Shown here: in pieces, positions 21,904-32,451 of the stretch
How the letters are laid out: each line of letters begins with the position of its first letter
Numbering within the stretch: the first letter of the stretch is position 1
Made by a program: the position numbers and the translations under genes
NCBI GenBank assembly: GCA_027604685.1
Contig: JADHYX010000182.1
Location: forward strand, 2,295-42,160
DNA length: 39,866 nucleotides
Origin: Lobulomyces angularis
Taxonomy: Eukaryota > Chytridiomycota > Chytridiomycetes > Lobulomycetales > Lobulomycetaceae
Reading direction: 5' to 3'
The notes under the pieces: model-generated
What the model saw: only the letters and a program-made list of their open reading frames with translations
Database searches by the model: none
Told to the model about the DNA's origin: nothing

Positions 21904-24688
21904 ATGCACTTCAATAACTATATTAAACTAAATATTCACTTTACAAGTGGGGAGGAATTGTTAGTAGTTGCAAACACTAATCTGGAATTACAAGAGTTAG
22001 TGAGTCAGATTGAAGCTGGTATTAATATTAAAACCATAATTAGCAAAAAATTGATAAAAAAATTTTTTACAGAATACTTAATAAGGCTAAAAAATTTAAC
22101 TTCCAATGAAGAACAAAATTGTAAAATTGGAAATTTATTTAATACTAAACTGGAGTTGTTAGATTTGAAGGAAATAGTTGGGAGCTGTTTAACCTTTAAC
22201 GATCAATTAATAGTAGAGTTTAAGAAAGAATTTAGCGGTGTTTCGCAATTTCTAGGGGAGCAAATTCTGCAACCTAGATATTCAGAAGAAGCAACGAAAA
22301 AGCATAATTCTGAAAATTATTCCAACTTAAACGATTTTAACGAAAATGAAGAAAAGTTAATTAAAATTTTAAATAGTTTTTCGTTATGTTATTTTGCATT
22401 GTTTTGCATAAAGGATTACACAATTGAACATTTATTGTTTTGGTATCTTTCTGAAATGTTTGCAAAGGATATTACTGAGGAGAGTAATTTATGGAAAGTG
22501 GCACAATACATTTATTTACTGTTTATTAAGCAAGGGTGCCCCTTAAAAATTAATCTTTCAAGCGAAGTAGAAAAAATTATACAAAGTAAATTAGAATCGT
22601 CAAATGATAATTGGTCAGAAAATTTGTTTACCAACGCTCAAACCGAAATTTTTCAGTTTTTAAAGGAAAACACTTTTACCAAATTCGAAAAAAATAACAA
22701 AATTAGACAAGCGATGGAAGCCGATTTGCTGAAGGGTAGAAATATGCCCTCTCAATTTTTTTTTATTGATAATAAAAATAATTTTCTTAGACTCACACAC
22801 GGTAGAAAAGCTTACATGGGATATAGCTAAAATAGATGATACTGTTAAAAAGTTGGTAATTCATTGGCATTCTACAAAAAAAAACGATACGAAAGATCTT
22901 GAATTTAAGGAAATGATTTTAAAAGATACAGTAAAACTGTATTTTGGAGATATCTATGCCAATGATTACTTTGATGTAAACAAAAGAGTAAGCTTTGGTA
23001 CCAAACAGGTAATGGCAAGTAAAGAAAAAAGGATTAAAAAATTTTTTGGTGAAAATATGATACCACAAGCTGCAAACAACGTTAATGGGAACCCTCTAGT
23101 TCTAAATGGAAATCAAATGACCCAAGAAATAAATGATAATTTTTTGGATATTGAAGAAAAAGTGGAATCCTTCAACAAAACTGACCTTCCTTCCAATTCA
23201 AGTATTGATATAAAAAAAAAAAAATTAAAGAAAATCACTGACATTTTTGGTAAAATTATTAAAAACTAAAATAATTCGTAATAAAACTATTATATAACAT
23301 AAAAATATTATTTAGGGGAGCATATACCATCAACAGAATTAGTGGTACAAAAATTAATAAATGAACCAGAAGCGGATTCAGAAAATAGTAATTCTTCACT
23401 TCAAACTGAAGGAACTGGAAAAACAAAAGAAAAAAGTAACTCAAAGCTGAAAAAAAATTTAATGAATGGAGGTGTAGATTCTGCTGATGAAAAAATTATT
23501 GAAGCAATACTAACTAACTTACATAAAGAAAATGTTGGAAGTAGTTGCAACAACTATCAAAAGCCAAATATATCCCCAGTGGAAGATATTAGCCCATTAG
23601 GTCGCAATAAACCTGTTCAGCATAAGAAGTTAAGCCAGCTTTTTGGAGAACAAACTACTAGCGCAATTTTAATTCTGGAACAACAATTGAAAGAAACCGG
23701 TAAAGCCAACCATTCGCAACCTGTAAATAAAAAAACTGAGGAACTCGTCGAAGGTACCTCTAAGGAAGCAACAGCTGTGGTTGAAATAGAACAAAGTCTT
23801 AAAAATTCATCTCCAGAGGGCCTTTGCCAATTAGAATCCAATAGGGAAGTTGAAAAACACAGCAACAATTCAATACATGAAATTAGAAAGGACGTTGAAG
23901 TTAAATTTGATGCAAATCAAAACTCAAAACTCATAATGGAAAGTGAAGGTTTATACAATGATTTAATTAAGAACATTAGCGTTGTTGTAAATAGTACAAA
24001 CACTCAAAATTCAAATGGAATTACTTCAACAGCGAAAATTTCGAATTTTTCATGTAATGGTCAAGTGACAAATTCCAAAACAGTTGAAATGGATGACACT
24101 ACGAAACCGAAAAGAATTTCGCTCACCAACTTGGAGACATTGCTGGAGAAATTAAATTCCAGTAAAATGAATGAATCCAAAAGAAAAGAAAATGTGACGA
24201 CTGTTTTACAAGAACTAAGTTCAGCAGTTGTGGAAACAAATACCGGATGTCTACCAAAAGAAACCTCCGAAAAAATAAAGAACATGGAAGCCATGCTGGC
24301 AACATTATCTACAAATATTAAAGGTGTTGCGGATATGTCTTCAGTAAACCTCACAGTTCACAACACCACACAACCTGGTATAACTAAACCTTCTCTACAC
24401 GAATCACTTGTAAAAGCAACTTCCAGTGCAGTAACGAATGAAGGAAAAAATAATTCTAAAAACAATCTCACTATCTTTAACAATTCCTTGCTAGAATTAG
24501 ATCTAGAATTAGAAAGAGTAAAAGCTATCTCAGTTCCTTCTAAATCTAAAGAAGGTAGTCAAAGTGACAATGAAAAAATTTTGAGCTCCAACCGAATCAA
24601 CGAAAAATTACAAGCTTTTGAAAGGTTTGAACAGAATGCTTCTAGAAAAATTTTTGCATCTGGAACCACTACCAATAATGTTAAATAA
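21904..24688 (+). CDS. RGS-domain protein B (divergent paralogue of protein A)
   Basis: Model: join(21904..22735,22791..23249,23316..24688), 887 aa; both introns are phase 1. It has the same order as the upstream gene. The N-terminal beta-grasp-like segment reads YIKLNIHFTSGEELLVVANT, then ELQELVSQIEAG, then LTFNDQLIVEF. The RGS domain at about 150-265 has CYFALFCIKDYTIEHLLFWY, VAQYIYLLFIKQGCPLKINL, LFTNAQTEIFQFLKE and FTKFEKN. It is more divergent than A, so catalytic GAP activity is less certain. Four copies of the K-x-L/I-x-x-x-F/L-G-E motif occur: GVSQFLGEQ, EKRIKKFFGEN, KKKLKKITDIFGEHIP (the intron splits its Gly codon) and HKKLSQLFGEQ. The tail is Ser/Asn/Thr-rich and probably disordered. 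The start is the first in-frame ATG that leaves the domain whole; an upstream short exon is possible. Confidence 0.78.
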
Positions 24689-24874
24689 ATTTTTGATGTT
24701 CCATAATATAAAAATTCTGGCTTTGTCTTCTTCCAAATGATGTATATTAAGTAGAAACGTAGTCATCAATAATTTATTTACTTTTAATTGATACACTCAA
24801 TGATATATTCTTAATGAAATTTTAATTTAACAAATCAGTTTATAGTTACATATTTTTTTCTTAGTTAAAAAATA

Positions 24875-26981
24875 TTAGTAACAAGATTCTATCTTATTAA
24901 CCAGTTTGTTACATTCTATAGAACTCTGTTTTAATTTTCCTTGGAAATCGTTTATTACCGATCTTATCTTATAAGATAAATTGTAAACTTCTGCAGGTGC
25001 TGGTAACATATCACCAGTTACAGAATTGGACTTTAAACTTTTGAAAATTTCATGGCTGAGCTGAATTCTAAATGAGAAATAATAATTTAAAGAGTAATTC
25101 TATGGAATTTATTACACTTTATATAAACTGCCATATTGAAGTTCTTTTTCAGTATTGTTCCAGATATCTATGGCATTTCTATAACGTTCTTCAAACAGTT
25201 GCGCTGACCTTAACACTGAAAAAGCAGTTAAATCTTTCTTTTTTAACAAATCTATTTTAATTTTAACATTCTTAATAAAAATGTGGAATTTTAATTAAAA
25301 CCTTCATCATTTTCAACTAATCCGAAGTCGAAAGCATTTTTTAAGTTAAAAAAAAACTGATGATCTTCAAAATTTAATGTCCCATCAATAATTAACTGCT
25401 GGGGATGTTTTAATTGCTCCGTCCGTAAAATATCCTTGTTGCTTTCTAACCAGGAGGAAACTTTTTCATTTAAATATTCAAAATTTGAATTTACAGACTT
25501 TAATTTTGAATTGTCTCTCTCTAAAACAAGTTTTAAAATTTTTATTCTTGAAAATTGTTCTATTAAGAGATTCATCAACTTAAAATAGGATTAGTGAATA
25601 AAATAACAAAACACACTAGCCCACCATTTCAAGATTTTTTAATGTAACATTTTGATTTTTAATTTGATCTTCCAAATTAGCCGCTAAAAAATGAAATTAA
25701 TTTTATACATACTCGCCAAGTCATTTTACCAAGAATGGGAAGTGCCTCCGAGTATCCCAGTTCCTCTTGAATGTTAGGTATAACATTTTCCAGTAAGTGT
25801 GTAATTTCCGTTTCCAGCAAACGAATGCGGTCAGTAGCCACTTCCGAATCTAATTCTTCATTGTCAATAGAGTCCTCCGCGATTATGCTTCCGCATTCTT
25901 GTATTGTGTTTAAAATCTTAATACTTTCATTTTCGTTCAAATCAAAAAAATCATTATTTGTGTTCAGTAACTTTACTTGATATTGAAAAAAATCCGATTT
26001 TTCAGAAAGGTACAATTCCTTTAGTCTTTCTTCCAAATACCCTTTCTCCAGCATTTGCCGACTAGCATTAACAAAAATTAAGCAAACTATGTTTTTTAAA
26101 AGAAGATATTAACTAACACGGATTTTAATCTATTAATTTCATTTTCAATGTTAGAAGGAAAGTATTTATCAAATTTCTTGTAATCGATCTCCAATTCTTC
26201 GTTTAACACCTTTTTAACGTTTTCTTTTGATTTAAGCAAAAAATTCAATTCCATTTCCATATAACTTTTTAACTGATCTTCAGTTATGTTGTGAAAAAAA
26301 TTCGCTCCTACTCATAGTTAATAAATAATGAAAAATTTTAATTATGCCTGGAACTTTATTTGCTGCTTCATCTGCAATTTGCTTAACTAAATCTAACTGG
26401 TTTTTTAGTGTTATATCTAACTGTATGGATAATTCAGATACTTGGGCCATTTCAACTTCGTTTAGTCTCATATCCATTTTAAGTTCTAATTCTTCGTAAT
26501 GTTTTAAACTTTTAGTTAAACTCTCTTCATTTTCATCCAACACAAACACTGAATATTTCAGCGCTTGAAATTCCGCTTCCAAATCATCTACTTCACTTTC
26601 CAGTATTTGAATATCTTTTTCCAGCAACTTATCGTCATCTTCATCCTCAAAACTATTTTCTCAGGATTACTGTTACTTAAAAGACAGTTCTCTTACCTCA
26701 AATTTTCCATTTGCTCCCAATCATACTTCAAGTCAATTGACGCTTGAAGCTCATCTTCGCTCATACTAGCAATATTATCCTCTTTGATCGCTGATTCCAA
26801 TGCATCTTGTAACCAAAGCATAAAGGTTTTATTTTGAGAATTAAAGGCCTTGGTAGGTAATTTATAATTTTTAAATAGCTAATAGTAAAATTACCCATTC
26901 TAAATCTTTTTCAGTTATTGATTGTTTCGGTTTATAATTCAGTTTCTTTAAACTGTCTAATAATGTGATGAATTTGGTCAT
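24875..26981 (-). CDS. HAUS3: HAUS3-like augmin complex subunit
   Basis: Model: complement(join(24875..25067,25116..25251,25302..25578,25625..25683,25730..26061,26118..26307,26348..26652,26697..26848,26895..26981)), 576 aa against about 600 for human HAUS3. Augmin recruits gamma-tubulin to existing microtubules to nucleate branches in the spindle. The N-terminus gives DLEWAFNSQNKTFMLWLQDA, close to the HAUS3 pattern D-F-D-W-L-F...F-L-x-W-F. Most of the rest is coiled coil (SEVDDLEAEFQALKY, MRLNEVEMAQ). NFFHNITEDQLKSYMEMEL fits the conserved mid-region. One intron (26308-26347, 40 nt) uses a GC donor after CCAG; all others are GT..AG. All nine exons keep frame. The first intron could alternatively end at an earlier AG, giving an improbable 16-nt intron. 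The gene is divergently paired with MCCC2. Confidence 0.72.
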
Positions 26982-27507
26982 TTATTTTTTTTACAAGGGT
27001 TTTTAAATTTAAATTACCAAAAATAGTTAAAACTATTTGCTTAATCTTTTGAAATCTTTTGAAATTACATATGTTAAAAAGCATTGCCAATAAAAAACTG
27101 TTTAATAATAATGGAATTTTAATAAAAAACTTGAATTAAAGACATTTGATTTTCAAAATATTTCAAATCCTTGAAAACTACCTACTAGAAAGCAAATGCA
27201 TTTCAAACACTTTTTAATAGCATCCTTTCAAGGAATTTTTCTTAATGCTTAATTTTATATGTTATTATCCCATAATTTTACACCATTGTTAACATTTATA
27301 ATTTATAACTTTATCAGGAAACAAACTCCCATGAAATATCATTTTTAATCTGTTTGGTAGTTTGCTACCATTTTGCAATATTTGCTGCTAATGTATGATT
27401 ATCACTATATGCAAAAGTTTCTCTTTTTTTAAAATAAAACTGAATCCCCACTGTTTTTTTTCTCCGGAATCTGTTTTTTTTTATTAACATCATCTTTTTC
27501 CATTCAA
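26982..27507. other. Divergent promoter region HAUS3 / MCCC2
   Basis: About 525 bases between two genes read outward. AT-rich, with no coding frame or clear repeat. A T-rich stretch lies just upstream of the MCCC2 start. Confidence 0.6.
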
Positions 27508-30116
27508 ATGTCAATATATTCCAAATTATTAAGGAGTTCTTCTACATTATGTTTAAAAAAATCTAATTTTAGATCTGTTTCATTTTTGCGTTATTCAACC
27601 CATGAAGATAGAGGAACAGTCATCTTAAATACAATTGAAGCAAATTCTCCTGAGTTTAAAGTACTTTTACTATTATTACTTTCGTTACTAAAACAACTAA
27701 ATTTTTTTATTTAAACTCATTTTTATTATTTTTAGGAAAATGCTCAAAGAATGAATTCTTTAATTGAAAAACTTCAACATGATGTAAGTGTCATCAAACA
27801 AGGCGGAGGACAAGAGGCCAGAAGAAGGCATTTAAGTAGAAATAAATTACTTCCTAGAGATAGAATCGAAGGCTTATTGGATCCTGGGTAAACGAACTGT
27901 GGTTGACTTAATTGATTTAAAAATTTTGTAGATCCCCTTTCTTAGAATTTTCACAATTTGCTGGGTACCAACTTTACAAGGAGCAGGTTCATGCTGGAGG
28001 TATTATTACAGGCATTGGTAGAATTTCTGGGTACTTTTTTTGGTTTATCATTTTAAACTGTTTATTTTTTGTAGCGTTGAATGTATGATAGTTGCAAATG
28101 GTACGAAAATGCATTGAATTTCTAATATTTTACTTTATTTATTTGTTGTATACAAATAGATTCTACGGTAAAGGGAGGAACATATTACCCAATAACAGTA
28201 AAAAAGCATTTAAGAGCGCAAGAAATTGCTAAAGAAAATCGTCTTCCTTGTGTATATTTGGTAGACAGTGGAGGTGCAAATCTTCCTCATCAAGTACTTA
28301 TCACATTCTTGTAAACTAATTTTTGTTTTTAATTACTTAAAACAGGGTGAAGTATTTCCTGATAAAAATCATTTTGGAAGTAAGAAGATGTCAAATAAAA
28401 CATTATTAATAGATTTTAATAAATAAAATTATAGGAATTTTTTACAATCAAGCAACAATGTCCGCTGGTAGAAATTTATTGATTTTGAATTTAAAATATT
28501 TTTTTTTAGCTGGTATTCCACAGATTGCATTAGTTTTAGGATCTTGTACTGCCGGTAATAAAACAACTATCAACAATTTTTTTAGGTTTTCAATTAAAAT
28601 ATTAGGTGGTGCTTATGTACCTGCTATGGCTGATGAAAGCGTTATTGTTAAAAATCAAGGAACAATTTTTTTGGCTGGTCCTCCTGTAAATTGACAAATA
28701 TATAAAAAGCTCAATTTTATTTAATATTTATTATGTATTTTTTTGAATTTGATAGCTTGTCAAAGCTGCTACAGGTGAAGAGGTTTCAGCAGAAGATTTG
28801 GGGGGAGCTGATTTACACTGCAAAGTACCCTCACTAAAAAATTGAGATTTAAATCTTAATTTACTCTATTTAGGTGTCTGGAGTAACTGATCATTTGGCA
28901 CAGTCCGATTCACATGCCCTTAATATCGCAAGAAGAATTGTAGCGAACTTGAATTACACTAAGCAACCCAACATTTCAATTGGCAAATCATCAGAACCAT
29001 TATATCCTACATCAGAATTAGGTGGAATCGTAGGAGATAATTTGCGTAAATCTTTTGATATTAGACAAGTTATTGCTAGAATTGTCGACGGTAGTAGATT
29101 TAGTGAATTCAAGGAACACTATGGAACAACCTTAGTAACAGGTTTCCTTAAAAAGTGATTTTTTCTTAATTTCATAATGTTTTAATTTTTATAGGTTTCG
29201 CTCAACTTTACGGTTATCCTGTAGGCATTGTTGCAAATAATGGAATTTTATTTTCAGAAGCGGCTCTTAAAGGCGCTCATTTTATTGAGCTTTGCGCTCA
29301 AAGAAAAATTCCTCTAATTTTCTTGCAAAATATTACTGGTATAAAATATGATAACTGGCTAAACTTCTATTAATAATGTAGGATTCATGGTTGGTAAAAG
29401 TGCAGAGGAAGGTGGAATTGCAAAAAATGGTGCCAAGATGGTAACCGCTGTTGCCTGTGCAAATGTTCCAAAATTTACTGTAAAAACAATCTCAGTCAAA
29501 TTTTAATAATTTTTTTTTAAGGTTATTTGTGGTGGCTCATTTGGAGCTGGTAATTATGGAATGTGTGGTAGAGCATACAGGTAACGAAATTTTTTTTAAA
29601 ACTTTGGTGTGTTAAACTTCTTATGTTAGTCCTCGATTTATGTATATGTGGCCAAATGGTAAACAAAGATGGAAAAAATTACTGAAATATTTAAAAAAAT
29701 TTTTTGTTCTTAGCAAGAATTAGTGTTATGGGAGGTGAACAAGCTGCCGGTGTATTGGCGACAGTTAACAGAGATTCGAAAGCCAAGAAAGGTGAAGAGG
29801 TATTAAAACATTTCAAAATTGGCAGCCAGAACTTACAAACCCTTTTTTTAGTGGTCCGCAGAAGCAGAAAATCAATTTAAAGCACCAATAATAGAAAAAT
29901 ATGAAAAAGAAGGCCATCCATATTATGCTAGCGCAAGATTATGGGATGGTATAATAAATTAAAGAAAGAAAATTTTCCACTTAATTTAATTTTTCTACTC
30001 CTTTTGTAGATGGAATAATTGACCCAGCTGATACAAGAAAAGTTTTAGGATTATCTTTAAGTGCATCACTAAACGCGAAGGTTGAAGACACTAGATTTGG
30101 TGTGTTTAGAATGTAA
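27508..30116 (+). CDS. MCCC2: Methylcrotonoyl-CoA carboxylase beta chain, mitochondrial
   Basis: Model: join(27508..27660,27736..27887,27932..28030,28075..28100,28160..28293,28346..28379,28435..28467,28510..28554,28606..28685,28756..28824,28874..29141,29195..29338,29382..29479,29522..29580,29630..29658,29714..29799,29852..29948,30010..30116), 570 aa, 18 exons (human 563 aa). It is the carboxyltransferase subunit that moves CO2 from biotin to 3-methylcrotonyl-CoA in leucine breakdown in the mitochondrial matrix. A Ser/Arg-rich leader ([20 protein letters not shown]) fits matrix import. Conserved pieces: [96 protein letters not shown]-like [26 protein letters not shown] and [15 protein letters not shown]. 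It is complete from start to stop. The biotin-bearing alpha subunit is not in the window. Confidence 0.96.
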
Positions 30117-30403
30117 TTAATTTTGTAGAAAAGAAATACACCTTCTATTTCCTAAATTAATCTATTCCTATTTTTAATTTTATTTTTTTGCTATAACAAA
30201 TTAAATATATATCTAGATTATTTAATTAGTGCTTTTATTACCAATATTTAAATGTGAAAGAAAAATATAAAAAAAAAGAAAAATTCTAAAAAGTTTTTAA
30301 GCAAAACGCCGGTATACTAAAATTAAAAAAAATGGGAAAAAAAATCAAGTAACTGTAATTACTTGGTTTAGATAAAAATAAAAAAAATAAAAAAAAACTT
30401 TTT

Positions 30404-31870
30404 TCAGATGTATCTACTTTTACGAACTTGCATCGTTTTTGATCTAGCAAGGGTATGCGATAAAGGTTGCTGAGATTTAAAATTGGCTTCAAAAGCCTTT
30501 ATCCTATCTTGTTTTATAATTTCTTCCTCCTCTTCCTCTACTTCAGCTAATTCTAGTTTTGAAAAATCTGGATTAGCTTTTTTTTCATTTATTTTTATCG
30601 GCACTCCAAAACTGTCACCTAATGAAAAAAAAAAAAAAAAAAAAAAAAATTGTTTCATAGATTTTGTAAGTATTTTTCATAATTTTTTTTTTATTTATTA
30701 TCACCATCTACAATATCGGATTGATCTTCAGTTGAATTTTCATCCAAATATGACATTAGATTACTAACCAAAAAATAAATTTAATAAAAAATTTAGTAAA
30801 ATAAAAAAGTACCTAAATGTGCCCAACAAATTTTTTGCTTGATTAACCAAAACTTGGTCATAGGATCTTCTTCTGTCTCTTGTACGATCGAATGGAGGAG
30901 GCTGTAATAAATGATTCAAGTTTTTTGTGTCAAAACCAACATCAGATCTATTGTGAGTCCTTGCGGTACCACCTGTGACGACATTATAGTAAACTTGAGA
31001 AATTAATATATTAAAAGCCATGACAACGTTAAGATTTTCACTGGCACTAGTTTCCATAAATAAAAAATCATTTACAAGTGCGTATGCCTGTGCATCTTCC
31101 GTTCTAACCTCTCTCTCCTCTAAAAGATCACATTTGTTTCCTATAATCATAATTATAGGATCTGGTTTCTTCTTGGCCGGAGAATTAGAAGAACTATTTG
31201 GTAGTGGAGAAGGAGGGGTAGGTGTAGTTGATCTAGAAGTAAAAGGATTAGGAGAACTTGGGTTTGATTTAACAGAATTGGGGCTATGCTTTGCTCTGAA
31301 ATCTCTAACCCAACGTTTAACGTCCGTGAAAGAATCAGCATTTGTTATATCATAAACAACTATTGCACCATGCGCCAAACCCCAGTATTGTTGAGTAACA
31401 CTACGAAATGCTTCAAGGCCAGAGGTATCAATAATTTGAGCTTTAATAATCTTTTCGGCTTCAATTTTAATGGAATAGGAGCTAAAATCAATTCCAGCAG
31501 TAGGCTGACTGTAAGGATTGAATTTAGATTTTGTAAGTTGATTAAAAATTTGAGATTTTCCAACTCCACTAGTCCCTAGAACCATAATTTTTACCATTGT
31601 TTCCTGAACAGTTGGTTTTTCCAATGAACTTGAACGTGGTTTATATACGGGTACCTTTAACAAATTACAGTCACTTTCATCTTGTTCAAAAGAACTATTG
31701 GTTAAAGTTGAAACATCGTCTTCTTCTTCCTTTATTGAATTTGCAGAAGTAGTTCTTTTACTAAAAACAGGTATTGTAATTAAAGATTTTGTGTCTAAAT
31801 TTTTGACAACGATTTCATTAGCATCATCAGGATTCATTTGGATAGCAGAGTCTCTTTGAAAAGTAGTCAT
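30404..31870 (-). CDS. Rab-like small GTPase with extensions and Leu at the switch II Gln
   Basis: Model: complement(join(30404..30618,30705..30763,30813..31870)), 443 aa, about twice the size of a normal Rab. Residues 1-90 are a Ser/Glu-rich extension. The P-loop GTSGVGKS is at 99-106, switch I Thr124 is in QPTAGIDF, and the G3 motif reads DTSGLE (148-153), where Rab proteins have DTAGQE, so the catalytic Gln is Leu152. After VVYDITNADSFTDVKRWV comes a Pro/Ser-rich insert (about 195-237), then NKCD at 245-248 and ETSA at 273-276. The C-terminal part is acidic then basic and ends RKSRYI, with no cysteine to prenylate. Predicted: a Rab-fold protein that hydrolyses GTP slowly and is not lipid-anchored by the usual route. 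The last intron carries 25 T next to its acceptor. Confidence 0.85.
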
Positions 31871-32451
31871 TCAAAGTTGAGGGTAGAATTAATAAGAAGT
31901 AGCAGAAAAAAAATTTAAAAAAAGGGTCTAAAAAAGAACTTTTTAACTGAGTAAAAAAAGAAAAATTGACTACACGCAAATTGAAGAAGTTTCTATTTCA
32001 AAAAAAAATATGTAAAATAGAAGTTCCAATCAATGTGTGATTGTTTCTTTATAATGTAATTTGAAAATGTAAAAGTTGTTAGAATTAAGAGAAAGAGTAG
32101 AACTGGCGTTTCCACGTAGAAATTGGGTTTTATGTTTGAAATCTTTTGAAAAAACGCGTAGAAATGCAGATGGAGTAGGTGCTGTTAATAGAATGCTGAG
32201 TTTTTTTTGTTATTTTTTTAACTTTTTTTTTAAAAAAAAATTAAAATGAAGGACGCAGGGCCATGGTTGCGTTTGTGGCGCTGTATAGTACAGCCACTTT
32301 TTGAAAGATAGATTAATTGCAATAATTTCAACAAAGATAAATAAATTTTATAATCTTGCATTGAAATAAATTTTTTTTGAGACAAATTTTCATTGCTGAT
32401 GTATGTATATTTTAATGTGCAAAAACTACCAAATAATACCGTAAAAAAAAA
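31871..32451. other. Spacer with a GC-raised island and conflicting coding signals
   Basis: This is 580 bases between two minus-strand genes. The part from about 32070 to 32311 is unusually GC-rich for the window. On the plus strand one frame reads LRERVELAFPRRNWVLCLKS and another, 32246-32311, reads a 21-residue ATG frame (MKDAGPWLRLWRCIVQPL and three more). On the minus strand an ACCATGG start near 32264 could join, by a weak GTCC donor, to a frame reading SAFLRVFSKDFKHKTQF. Two hairpins are present: ACGCA/TGCGT (32253-32272) and GCTGTA-TAG-TACAGC (32280-32294), the second followed by CACTTTTT. I cannot decide between a small gene and a structured RNA. Confidence 0.4.

Noticed and set aside
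26879..26894. A 16-base first intron in the HAUS3-like gene that would keep an extra peptide.
   Set aside because: Far below the 40-75 base range of other introns here; the 46-base alternative keeps frame and gives a better match to HAUS3.
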